A stretch of DNA of 64,000 nt from Crocinitomicaceae bacterium. GTDB taxonomy: Bacteria; Bacteroidota; Bacteroidia; Flavobacteriales_D; Crocinitomicaceae. The translations under genes and the position numbers were made by a program. Below, piece after piece: positions 18,720-26,739 of this stretch. Under the pieces are notes generated by a model. The model ran no database searches and was not told the origin of the DNA. It was given only the letters and a program-made list of their open reading frames with translations. Location: NCBI GenBank assembly GCA_028689775.1, contig JAQVCM010000006.1:62001-126000 (forward strand). The letters are read 5' to 3'. Position 1 is the first letter of the stretch, and every line of letters starts with the position of its first letter.

Positions 18720-18785
18720 GAACCTAAATTAAAATAGTCGCTAAAAAGCAAAGATAAACAAATTATATTTCAATATTAAAGGAAT

Positions 18786-19994
18786 TTATTTCTTATTGTT
18801 AATAGAAGGTAAAAAATAAATAAACAAGCCGATTAAGGGTAAAAATGAGCACACATAAAAGACATATCCAATGCTTGTTTGATCTGCCAACCTTCCTAAA
18901 AGTGCTGATCCCAGACCTCCCATTCCGAAAGCAAACCCGAAAAACAAACCCGATACCATTCCAATTCTTCCTGGCAACAATTCTTGTGCATAGACAATGA
19001 TGGCTGAAAAAGCAGAAGAAAGAATCAATCCAATCAAAACAGCCAAGAGGATCGTTAATTCAAAATTAACGTGTGGCATCAACAAGGTAAAAGGTGCAAC
19101 GCCTAAAATGGAAAATTTCATCACCACTCTACGTCCATATTTGTCACCAATTGGTCCGCCTAAAAGTGTTCCTGCAGCTACGGAAGCTAAAAATACAAAC
19201 AAATAAAACTGAGATTGCTGAACCGAAACACCAAATTTATCGATTAAATAAAATGTAAAATAATTGGTCATGCTGGCCGTATAAAAGAACTTTGAAAAGA
19301 TCAGGATCAGCAAAATCAAAACAGATCTAATCACTTGTTTTTTGGTCAAATTGTGGTTTTCCTCCATCCGCTTACTTGCTGATGTTGCTCTCCAACTCAA
19401 ATAATTGGCGTACCACTTCCCTACTTTCAGCAAGATGAAAATTCCAATTACGGAAAAAATCAGAAACCACAAGATGTGTTGTTGACCGTATACTGCAACA
19501 ATTAGAGCCACTAATAAAGGGCCAATTGCGCTTCCAGTATTTCCTCCCAATTGAAAAATCGATTGTGCCAAACCTCTTTTTCCGCCTGAAGCAAAATATG
19601 CCAATTTCGAAGCTTCTGGATGGAAGACAGATGAACCCAAGCCAATAACTCCAGCGGCGAGCAAAATCGTGTAAAAACTACTGGCAAAAGAAAGTAGAAT
19701 GATGCCGAACAAGGTTAAAATCATCCCAAAAAGAAAAGAATAAGGTTGTGGTTTTTTATCGGTATAAAAGCCAACAAAGGGCTGTAAAAGGGATGCTGTA
19801 ATCTGAAAGGTAAACGTAATCATTCCAATCTGAGAAAAACTCAAACTGTAATCTTTCTGGATCATTGGATAAATCGAGGGCAAAATAGATTGCAGTAAGT
19901 CGTTTATCAAATGCGCAAAACAGATGGCTAATAAAATGGAATAGCTTGTTTTCTCTGCGCTAATTTCCTGTTTGGAGATTGATTTTAAATTCAT
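18786..19994 (-). CDS. MFS transporter, fosmidomycin-resistance type
   Basis: 402 residues with 12 predicted helices. The start (FAHLINDLLQSILPSIYPMIQ) and FQLGGNTGSAIGPLL match the Fsr subfamily of drug efflux transporters, and GPIGDKYGRR is the MFS loop motif. It would export a small hydrophobic compound by proton antiport; the actual substrate is unknown. It lies downstream of a small membrane protein and a DoxX gene on the same strand, with 42 bases before it. Confidence 0.88.
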   Translation of the reverse strand: MNLKSISKQEISAEKTSYSILLAICFAHLINDLLQSILPSIYPMIQKDYSLSFSQIGMITFTFQITASLLQPFVGFYTDKKPQPYSFLFGMILTLFGIILLSFASSFYTILLAAGVIGLGSSVFHPEASKLAYFASGGKRGLAQSIFQLGGNTGSAIGPLLVALIVAVYGQQHILWFLIFSVIGIFILLKVGKWYANYLSWRATSASKRMEENHNLTKKQVIRSVLILLILIFSKFFYTASMTNYFTFYLIDKFGVSVQQSQFYLFVFLASVAAGTLLGGPIGDKYGRRVVMKFSILGVAPFTLLMPHVNFELTILLAVLIGLILSSAFSAIIVYAQELLPGRIGMVSGLFFGFAFGMGGLGSALLGRLADQTSIGYVFYVCSFLPLIGLFIYFLPSINNKK

Positions 19995-20036
19995 TTTAAA
20001 AATAAGAAAAGCGGTAAAATCAGAAGGAGAAAGTTC

Positions 20037-20513
20037 TTAATTTTTCCTTTTGCGAAATTGAACAAGAGCAATTCCACTAATAAAAACACCTACAAAAAAA
20101 CCGATGAAAAGGTAAAATTCTAAATTCAAATCTTCTTGAGCAAAAATATAATTTATATCTTTTCCGCCAGGAGCAGCTTTGAGCTCTTTGAGTCTTTCTT
20201 GAATGCTATAAATCTTGTATTGCCAAAAAATAATCCCTGAAATCAAGATAGACAAAGCGATGAAAATTTGTTCACGCTTGACGACTATGTTCAACATTTT
20301 TTTAGCAGAGAAATAAAACAGAGGGATAAATGTAAAAAAAATAGCCAGCAAAATCCTCAAACTTCCAGCAGCATCAAGATTGATGGTAACCACGGTTACA
20401 TCTTTCATTTCGGACACTGAAAACTGAACGAAATAAGGATGAACAAAATAACCTATCACCCCGAAAATCAGGGTAAATAGGATAATTTTGTAAACGGATT
20501 TAATGCCTATCAT
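20037..20513 (-). CDS. Hypothetical four-helix membrane protein
   Basis: 158 residues. Hydrophobic segments lie at about 8-28, 50-70, 82-101 and 131-152. A periplasmic or cytoplasmic loop (IQERLKELKAAPGGKDINY) separates the last two. Family not recognised. It starts 9 bases after the DoxX stop, so they are likely co-expressed. Confidence 0.7.
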   Translation of the reverse strand: MIGIKSVYKIILFTLIFGVIGYFVHPYFVQFSVSEMKDVTVVTINLDAAGSLRILLAIFFTFIPLFYFSAKKMLNIVVKREQIFIALSILISGIIFWQYKIYSIQERLKELKAAPGGKDINYIFAQEDLNLEFYLFIGFFVGVFISGIALVQFRKRKN

Positions 20514-20522
20514 GAACTAGAA

Positions 20523-20942
20523 TTATTTCATTTTGCGGTGAATCAAATAATCCAAAGAATATTTTCCTGAACCTGTGAAAAATAAGAATCCGTATAAAAC
20601 TAAATACAACAATGCTTTTTCTTTGCCGGCAAATGGATCTGCTCCATGAAAAACGAATGCAGCGACTGCCATCGTTGCAATTAAACCAACCAAAGCAAGT
20701 CTTGTTCCCAATCCAAAAATCAATAATAAAGCGCAAACTACTTCAGTTAGGACAGCCAGTAATAAAGAAGCATGCATTCCGATTCCCATTGGATCAGCGA
20801 ATTGAATATCGCCACCTGCCATTAACTTTTCCAATTTCGGCATTCCGTGTGTGAGCATGAACGCACCACCAGCTACGCGACTAAGTAAAATCCCAATGTT
20901 TAAAAGTTCGGGACGATTTTGATAATTGAATAATCTTTTCAT
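20523..20942 (-). CDS. DoxX family membrane protein
   Basis: 139 residues with four helices. The pattern SRVAGGAFMLTHGMPKLEKL near the N-terminus, followed by GLGTRLALVGLIATMAVAAF and a helix in YLVLYGFLFFTGSGKYSLDY, is characteristic of DoxX. Members are linked to quinol oxidation or oxidative stress in other bacteria; the role here is unknown. First gene of a probable DoxX-hypothetical-MFS run. Confidence 0.9.
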   Translation of the reverse strand: MKRLFNYQNRPELLNIGILLSRVAGGAFMLTHGMPKLEKLMAGGDIQFADPMGIGMHASLLLAVLTEVVCALLLIFGLGTRLALVGLIATMAVAAFVFHGADPFAGKEKALLYLVLYGFLFFTGSGKYSLDYLIHRKMK

Positions 20943-21050
20943 AATTGATATTGCTTAAATAATTGTTTAAATGTAAAAATAACAAAAGAATTGAAATCTA
21001 AAAATCAGTTCAAAGTTCTAAAACTAACGTTTTTAAAGTGACAAATCGTC

Positions 21051-21674
21051 TTATTGATAAAAAGTAACGTTTCCATTCTCAACGTCATACAAACCGCCAA
21101 TTATTTTAATTTCGCCATTATTTTCCATTTCAGCAATGATTGGACTTTCTTTGCGAATTTCATCGATCGTTAGAAGAACATTCATTTCCGTTACACGCTT
21201 CACAAAATCAGGATTTTCTCCGGTTCTATTTTCTGGAATTGTACTTTCTTGATCAATTGCCGGTTGAATTTTATCCAATAAACTCGTTAAATTCCCCAAT
21301 TTCACTTGATTACAAGCACCTGTTATAGCGCCACATCTTGTATGACCCAAAACCACAATCACTTTAGATCCAGCCAATTTGGTTGCAAATTCCATGCTTC
21401 CCAAAATATCACTATTGGAGACATTTCCAGCGATGCGAATACTAAAAATATCGCCCAACCCTTGATCAAAAATCAATTCAGCAGAAATACGGCTATCGAT
21501 GCAACTCAAAATCGTCGCAAATGGAAATTGTCCGTTGGACGTATCGTTGACTTGTTGTAAAAGATTGCGGTTTGCTTTCAGATTGTTGACGAATCTTTCG
21601 TTACCTTCTTTCAATATTTCCAGCGCTGTATCGGGTGTTAAGCTGTCTTGAGATTCTTTGGAGTGGGTATGCAT
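21051..21674 (-). CDS. Beta-class carbonic anhydrase
   Basis: 207 residues from MHTHSKESQ at 21674. The frame extends to 21800, but that part is untypical and the shorter start fits the family length. Zinc ligands are visible: Cys and Asp in LSCIDSRIS, then His and Cys in GHTRCGAI. The DRNLLQQVNDTSNGQ-like start and RIAGNVSN are family features. It interconverts CO2 and bicarbonate. Monocistronic. The His/Thr-rich first residues do not look like a signal peptide, so it is probably cytoplasmic. Confidence 0.92.
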   Translation of the reverse strand: MHTHSKESQDSLTPDTALEILKEGNERFVNNLKANRNLLQQVNDTSNGQFPFATILSCIDSRISAELIFDQGLGDIFSIRIAGNVSNSDILGSMEFATKLAGSKVIVVLGHTRCGAITGACNQVKLGNLTSLLDKIQPAIDQESTIPENRTGENPDFVKRVTEMNVLLTIDEIRKESPIIAEMENNGEIKIIGGLYDVENGNVTFYQ

Positions 21675-21800
21675 GTATTTAATTTTGTTTGAATACGCTA
21701 TTTTGTTCTGAACCGTAAAATTAAAAAGATTTGAAGTTTTATGGATATTTATTTTGGTTTTTCTTTTAAAGCGAAAAATAACAAAATGCGCTTCGCTCAC

Positions 21801-22233
21801 TCAATTTTGATATTTTGATAAACTCAATACAGGTGTTTAGGAAAGATTTTGATTACCTTTTTTTGGGCGGTTTCCGCCTTTTCTCTTTTTAACTTCGTTG
21901 CTAGCTTCGCTGGTGGGGCTTATTTCTTTTTTAAAGATTTTTCAGGGGCTTTTCTTCTTCTTTTTTTCGCAATAGCTTTGCAATTTTAAAACTGTTTCTA
22001 CCTGCTTTTTTGAACCTCCAACCACGGCAGTAGCACCGAAGGTAAATCCCACTTCAAAACGGGTATTTAGGTGGAAATGAACTGAAAATAAAATAAGGGT
22101 AAAAATAGGCTGTAAGCCTTGGTAATAAAGGAGTTTAAGGAAAATGTAGATTGTTAATAAGTTTTTTGGATTTAACGGACTTGAAGAATAAAATTAATGC
22201 TAATTCAGTTCGAAGTTTTATTTTTTCGGTTAT
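21801..22233. other. Intergenic region with a long startless frame
   Basis: 433 bases. A minus-strand frame from about 22140 to the stop at 21942 reads as plausible protein (FGATAVVGGSKKQVE) but has no start codon or promoter. It may be a fragment of a dispersed repeat or a gene remnant. The stretch 21889-21915 resembles 8388-8415. Confidence 0.35.
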
Positions 22234-22761
22234 TTATATAAACTCGAATGAATTCTCTATATCCTGTACGATTAAATTTGTGAAACCCTCTTTTTTAAGG
22301 TCATTAGCCAAATCTTCTTTTATTAAAACATTTAATGTTTCTTCAACTACAAAAATGTCAGATCCATCAATTGTTGATGCAATTATCTGCCTTTTAACTG
22401 GTTTTTCAAAGCTTGTATTAACATTATCCAAATTGATGATTTTTCCTGACTTTCCAAGTACTTGAAAAGCGAAATATTGTTCTTCTATTCCCTTGATTTC
22501 AATTGGAAAACAAGACCAACCGCTTATCTTCTTCGACTCAAGATAATTTTTTAATTTTCTTGAGATAGCGATGTTTCCAAAATGCTTTTCAAAAGGCAAA
22601 ACATCATATAACTTTGTGCCTTTTGAAATAACAAATTTGTTATTCAATATTAAATCTGTTGTGGAATCCAATATTTTGTATGGAATAGTCGGGATTTCAT
22701 AAGTTGGATTAATATTTATTCCTCCTTTTTTATCCTCACACTCTATTTTATAATATTTCAT
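22234..22761 (-). CDS. Candidate immunity protein for the HNH Rhs tip
   Basis: 175 residues, acidic to neutral, with no signal peptide or membrane helix. The middle (GWSCFPIEIKG, then YFAFQVLGKSGKI) resembles the DUF1629/Imm43 type of immunity protein, but I am not sure of that match. It begins 15 bases after the restored stop of the HNH-tipped Rhs gene, the expected place for a cognate inhibitor. The frame is intact although the toxin gene is frameshifted. Confidence 0.6.
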   Translation of the reverse strand: MKYYKIECEDKKGGININPTYEIPTIPYKILDSTTDLILNNKFVISKGTKLYDVLPFEKHFGNIAISRKLKNYLESKKISGWSCFPIEIKGIEEQYFAFQVLGKSGKIINLDNVNTSFEKPVKRQIIASTIDGSDIFVVEETLNVLIKEDLANDLKKEGFTNLIVQDIENSFEFI

Positions 22762-22776
22762 TTTATTGTTAAATTA

Positions 22777-23935
22777 TTATTTTGTAGGATTTTCTCCTTT
22801 ATTCCCCCAAACAGTTTTTTCAATTTGTTCAGCTTTTTGACGTAAAATTTCACGCCCCTTCTCACTATTAAATTTCGATGGATCAGGATTGTCTTTAATG
22901 AATTCTTCCCACATTTTTTTTGTGTTTCCAAGATACATTTCCTTCTCCTGAATGTGACTTTTTATTTCGCCACACCATTTTACTAGGATCATTTACATCA
23001 ATCCCAGCACCTTTAAACCAATCGCTTTTTGATTTTAGAAAAACATGATGTGCGTCATATCCGTCTCCAAGTTTTCCCGTATGTTTTTTTAGATTATTTC
23101 TATAATTCGATGAACTCCAAGAACCATTGGCATTTTTAGAATAACTCATCTTTTTAAGATTTGCCATTCGTTCACCATATGTAAGTGTCTTTTGTTGAAC
23201 TTTTTGTGCAGTTTCTTTTTTGATAGCTGTTTTGGTTGACGATACTACTTTTTTCGCATCATTTGCTTTATCAACTGCTTTGTATGTTTGTTTCGCTGCT
23301 GTACCATAACCACCTCCTGGCGCAATTAATCCTGTGGCAAAACCTGAAACTGCTAATGTTTTCTCAGTTGCAGAAGCATTTGGATCTGTGACTGTTTGAT
23401 AAGTATCATATGCATCGTAAGCCGTCATTGCTACTTCTGCGATTGCCCAAATGCCTAATATGATTGGTATTATATCTCCATCAGGGTCGTTGTTGAAAAC
23501 TGGATTATTATCCATAGAACAATATGGTGACTGCCAAGGTCTTTCTGCTTCGGCAGGATCAGGTGTTAGCCATCTACCAAGTCTTGGGTCTAATTGTCTG
23601 AATGTTGTTGTATAACTATTCCCACTTCCTTTTACTTCATTGTCCATTTCTGAACCTTGGTAACCATAACGATACTCCACCTCCAACTCATCATCAAACC
23701 AAAAGTTTAATTCAAGCTTGTTGTGAACAAAATTATCCCCAGTCTTTGGATTTATCAATTTAACAAAGTCGTATTTTGTTCGATGAGCATTATATGGTGA
23801 GGACATCGTAATCGTAAAGTAACTAGGTTTAAATGAAAAGCAGAAAGCCTGTGAACTTTCATCCATTAATTTTTGCACCTGAAAAAATTCATGTGAAGTG
23901 TTTCTAAAATCAGTATTTGGTTTGAATGCCGTCAT
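22777..23935 (-). pseudogene. Rhs core with HNH nuclease tip, frameshifted
   Basis: The first frame gives 346 residues. Its first ~85 residues are unlike YD repeats. The Rhs core YRYGYQGSEMDNEVKG starts near residue 88 and RLGRWLTPDP near 119. The tip holds an HNH/Endo VII-type motif DAHHVF (His296-297), then GIDVNDPSKM and His328. The frame stops at 22895. One base fewer in the A8 run (22914-22921) would continue as HKKMWEEFIKDNPDPSKF to a stop at 22777, the C-terminal form usual for this toxin family. It is either inactivated, phase-variable, or a sequencing error. The full Rhs shell is absent, so it is an orphan tip. Confidence 0.8.
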
Positions 23936-24204
23936 TAAGCTTCCTTGGGTATTCTTGATTTAAAAGGTTGAAGATAAGTTAATATTATGAGAAGTTGGTT
24001 GTTGTTATTTCATTTTTTTATAACCATCAAACAAAGACTCTTTTTTTTAACGTGTTCAACTTGATTTAGTATTCAATGTCCTTTATTCAAAGTGTTGCAT
24101 TTATTTGCACTTAAATCAACAGCCATATAACTATAAAGCTTCCAAACAAATAACTATGAATTTAACGGTTAACAAAGCAATTTTAATTTGATTCAATAAT
24201 TTTG

Positions 24205-24212
24205 TATCTTTG
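24205..24212 (+). promoter_or_regulatory. -7 box TATCTTTG of the antitoxin-toxin operon
   Basis: Lies 16 bases before the antitoxin ATG. The 293-base gap 23936-24228 shows nothing else that I can support. Confidence 0.55.
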
Positions 24213-24228
24213 TGTAAAGCTTATTATC

Positions 24229-24450
24229 ATGCAAACAATTACATTAAAAATCAACCCTAAAAATAAAACAGCTAAAGCTTTGAAAGAGTTGATAGACGCT
24301 ATTTCTAGTAAACCTAATTCAGGCATTGAAATTATAGAAGAAGATAGTCCGTACGATCCTGAATTTGTAAAAAAAATAAAGCGAGCTGAAGCTGAAAAAG
24401 GTGGAAAAACAATGACAAGTGCAGCGGAATTATGGGAAAGTATAAAGTAG
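24229..24450 (+). CDS. Antitoxin of a YoeB-like system
   Basis: 73 residues from ATG 24229; a TTG at 24202 would sit inside the -7 box. It has an acidic middle (IEIIEEDSPYDPEFVKKI) and a C-terminal SAAELWESIK. It resembles the short antitoxins (DUF2683-like, inferred) that Bacteroidota pair with YoeB/Txe toxins. It overlaps the toxin start by 19 bases. It is intact although the toxin is broken. Confidence 0.75.
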   Translation: MQTITLKINPKNKTAKALKELIDAISSKPNSGIEIIEEDSPYDPEFVKKIKRAEAEKGGKTMTSAAELWESIK

Positions 24451-24709
24451 AAATCCAACCTTCTGCCGAAAAGGATTTGGCTAAGCACAAGAAAGCAGGG
24501 AATAAAACCACCAATAATAAAATCATTAAAATACTTGATGAACTGTTGATTCACCCCTACACAGGAGCAGGTAAACCAGAAGAATTAAAATACAATCTTC
24601 AAGGATATTGGTCTAGCAGGATAAACTTAAAAGATTAATTTATTCGGTAAATGAGAATACTGTTACAGTCCACGTTCTCTCGGCGATAGGACATTATTTA
24701 GATAAATAA
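24432..24709 (+). pseudogene. YoeB/Txe-type mRNA interferase, broken
   Basis: The first 68 codons match YoeB/Txe (KYKVEIQPSAEKDLAKHKKAG, HPYTGAGKPEELKYNL, YWSSRINLKD) and then stop at 24636. From 24635 another frame reads LIYSVNENTVTVHVLSAIGHY and LDK to a stop at 24707. A 4-base deletion between short GAT repeats would explain the shift. The lost part contains the counterparts of YoeB Arg65, His83 and Tyr84, so the product should lack ribonuclease activity. The gene is small and codon usage is like its neighbours. Confidence 0.85.
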
Positions 24710-24753
24710 ATTCAATATTGGGGCTGTAAATCAGGACAGATACTGATCAAAAA

Positions 24754-25107
24754 TTATTCACAACCGTAATCTATTCTAAAAACAGTATCTAAATCTTTTC
24801 TGATCAAGCGAATGTTTAAACTTCCCTTTTTCTTAATCAAACTGTCTCCTAAATTCTACAAATGAATAAAAATTTGATTTATCCATTTGAATAATAATCC
24901 TAAGATAAGTATTAGACAATTCTAAAACAGGATGTAAATGTTCATTCTGATCTTTGTATTTGGACAAAACAATTCCCTTAAAATCTTTTTGTTTTAATTT
25001 TTTTCATTATCACATTGCCCCGAGGAACCAAATAATAAAATTGCTAAAAAGGGCACGATGAATACTAAAGATAAAATTGAATTAAGTAATATTGATTTTC
25101 TTTTCAT
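24754..25107 (-). pseudogene. Decayed small lipoprotein gene
   Basis: From ATG 25107 the frame gives a signal-like sequence (MKRKSILLNSILSL, then SSGQCDN) and stops after 37 codons. A different frame continues KQKDFKGIVLSKYKDQNEHL to FYSFVEF, and a third gives GDSLIKKKGSLNIRL and ends YGCE at 24754. Two single-base changes, one at an A7 run, restore a ~117-residue protein ending in a segment known from small Bacteroidota lipoproteins. No function is assigned. Confidence 0.6.
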
Positions 25108-25206
25108 CTTATTTTTTGAACAATTTGGATGAGTTCATAACTTTTCTAAATTTACGCCAAAAAAAAATGTGACTAACAATTCGTTAATCACATTTTTATT
25201 TTTCCG

Positions 25207-25280
25207 TAGCGAGAGGGAGATTTGAACTCCCGACCTCAGGGTTATGAATCCTGCGCTCTAACCAACTGAGCTACCTCGCC
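25207..25280 (-). tRNA. tRNA-Met (anticodon CAT)
   Basis: A 74-base cloverleaf: acceptor GGCGAGG pairs with TCTCGCT, D-arm AGCTCAGTTGGTTAGAGC, anticodon loop TTCATAA, T-arm GGGAG-TTCAAAT-CTCCC, discriminator A. The CAT anticodon is Met, although a lysidine-modified Ile tRNA shares it. A TATATTTG box at 25311-25318 precedes the gene. CCA is not encoded. Confidence 0.93.
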
Positions 25281-25310
25281 ATTTGCAAACAATTAGCTTG
25301 TTTGCGGGTG

Positions 25311-25318
25311 CAAATATA
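25311..25318 (-). promoter_or_regulatory. -7 box TATATTTG of tRNA-Met
   Basis: Followed by GCACCCG, the same bases that follow the -7 boxes of both tRNA-Gln genes. Confidence 0.6.
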
Positions 25319-25342
25319 TACATATATTTTGAAATGATTGCA

Positions 25343-26092
25343 CTAAGATCTATCTTCTTCGAATAATATTTTCGTTTTGTGTTTTAATGTTCTCAAAACA
25401 AATGAAATAAGCAAAGCAATTAAAATAACAATTCCGTGAATTGCTTCCCATTGCACTTCACCAGCTTCAAACCAAGCTCTGAAAAAATCAATAAATACAA
25501 AACCAATGATGGTTGCGGAAATACCAGAGTATTCTCTTCTCAAAATCGTTTTCATCGAGAACGGAATTTCAGATTTTTCGTAGTTTTTTATACTTGGCCA
25601 AAATGGAGGTACTTTCATAGACCAATCCACGTATGATTTTCCAAATTTCTTTTCTAAGAAACGCTCTTCAGCAAACATGATACGCTCATAATACAACCAA
25701 AACATCAAGCTGATTAATAAAACAAACCAAATGTTAAATGTGTACATTACAATACCAATCCACATGAAGTAGTTTCCTAAATAAAGTGGGTGTCGAACAG
25801 TCGAATAAATGCCTTTTGTATTCAAAGCATCAGCAACTTGTTCCTTGGTATTTCTACCTGAAGTATGTTTGCTACTTGTTCCGATCGCAATTGCTCGAAT
25901 AATCTGACCTATTAAAGAAACGATTGCAGCAACTACGGTTAGAACAATCTTAAGCTCACCATCAGCTTCAAGAAACTCATAATCAGTAAAATAAATAGTT
26001 GGTATTGCTAAAATGAATAACAATATTGGAAATTGACCTCTATACTTAAATAAAAAGTTTCCATTTTTTTCTAGTGAGTGTACTAATGCCAT
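25343..26092 (-). CDS. Isoprenylcysteine methyltransferase-like membrane protein
   Basis: 249 residues with about six helices. The ICMT/PEMT-type motif is visible: TVRHPLYLGNYFMWIG near residue 98, then YYERIMFAEERFLEKKFGKSYVDW. These bind SAM and the lipophilic substrate in related enzymes. In bacteria the natural substrate is usually unknown and may be a lipid or small molecule. Divergent from the START-like gene, 78 bases apart. Confidence 0.85.
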   Translation of the reverse strand: MALVHSLEKNGNFLFKYRGQFPILLFILAIPTIYFTDYEFLEADGELKIVLTVVAAIVSLIGQIIRAIAIGTSSKHTSGRNTKEQVADALNTKGIYSTVRHPLYLGNYFMWIGIVMYTFNIWFVLLISLMFWLYYERIMFAEERFLEKKFGKSYVDWSMKVPPFWPSIKNYEKSEIPFSMKTILRREYSGISATIIGFVFIDFFRAWFEAGEVQWEAIHGIVILIALLISFVLRTLKHKTKILFEEDRS

Positions 26093-26170
26093 TGAAAAGA
26101 ATTATGTATATTACAAAATTTATAATAAAGCGCTAAGTTAATAAAGAAGTTAATAAAACGAAGAACTACT

Positions 26171-26554
26171 ATGATTAATAAACAAAAAATTGAGTTAGAG
26201 TACCTATTAAAAACCTCCTCAAAAGTACTAGAGAACATGGTCTCTACGCCCAGCGGCCTGTCTGAATGGTTTGCGGATGATGTAAATATAGATGAAGATA
26301 TTTATACATTTTATTGGGATGGCAGTGAGGAAACTGCTCGTTTAATCTCCAAAAGAGCTGGTTCATACATGCGTTGGAAATGGGAACGAAACGAGGAAGA
26401 CGATTCTTTTTTTGAAATTCATTACGAAGTTGATCCAATGACCAAAGCTTTGGTCTTAAAAATAACTGATTTTGCAGATGATGATGAAGTGGATGAAATA
26501 ACCATGCAATGGGAAACAGCAATTCAGAACTTGAAACGCATCATGGGTGCTTAA
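26171..26554 (+). CDS. START-like domain protein
   Basis: 127 residues. It has a helix-grip fold pattern like AHSA1/SRPBCC proteins: EYLLKTSSKVLENMVSTPSG, then LSEWFADDV, a strand set (YTFYWDGSEE, MRWKWER), and a C-terminal helix MQWETAIQNLKRIMG. This version is widespread in Bacteroidota with unknown ligand. It ends 3 bases before a short MITE copy. Confidence 0.9.
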   Translation: MINKQKIELEYLLKTSSKVLENMVSTPSGLSEWFADDVNIDEDIYTFYWDGSEETARLISKRAGSYMRWKWERNEEDDSFFEIHYEVDPMTKALVLKITDFADDDEVDEITMQWETAIQNLKRIMGA

Positions 26555-26557
26555 AAT

Positions 26558-26637
26558 CCTGAGTTCGATTATCCCATCGAATTTATATCGCTGCTTATAA
26601 GTGTCATAAACGATACAAAATCCTTCTTCGTTCAGGT
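26558..26637. repeat. MITE-like element, 80-bp internally deleted copy
   Basis: Inverted relative to the full copies. CCTGAGTTCGATTATCCCAT at 26558 is the right end of the element in reverse complement, and the match continues to GAAGGATTTTG before ending in GTTCAGG. The left ~100 bases, including the central palindrome, are missing. Both outer ends still read CCTGA/TCAGG. Confidence 0.75.
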
Positions 26638-26739
26638 TTAAAGTAATTCAAGATTCTTTGATATGAAAGATTCATTCAGTCGTGATCGAACGAGAATGAA
26701 ATACTTTCCTTAAATTCGCATCTTAATAAATACACCATA

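Noticed and set aside
21942-22140. Startless minus frame reading FGATAVVGGSKKQVE
   Set aside because: No start codon or promoter and no recognised family. Kept only as a note on the intergenic region.
22777-22992. Separate 71-residue minus ORF with its own ATG
   Set aside because: Its first part overlaps the HNH tip out of frame. The useful part is the frameshifted continuation of the toxin.
24183-24554. Minus-strand 123-residue membrane-like ORF
   Set aside because: Antisense to the antitoxin and toxin, which match known families.
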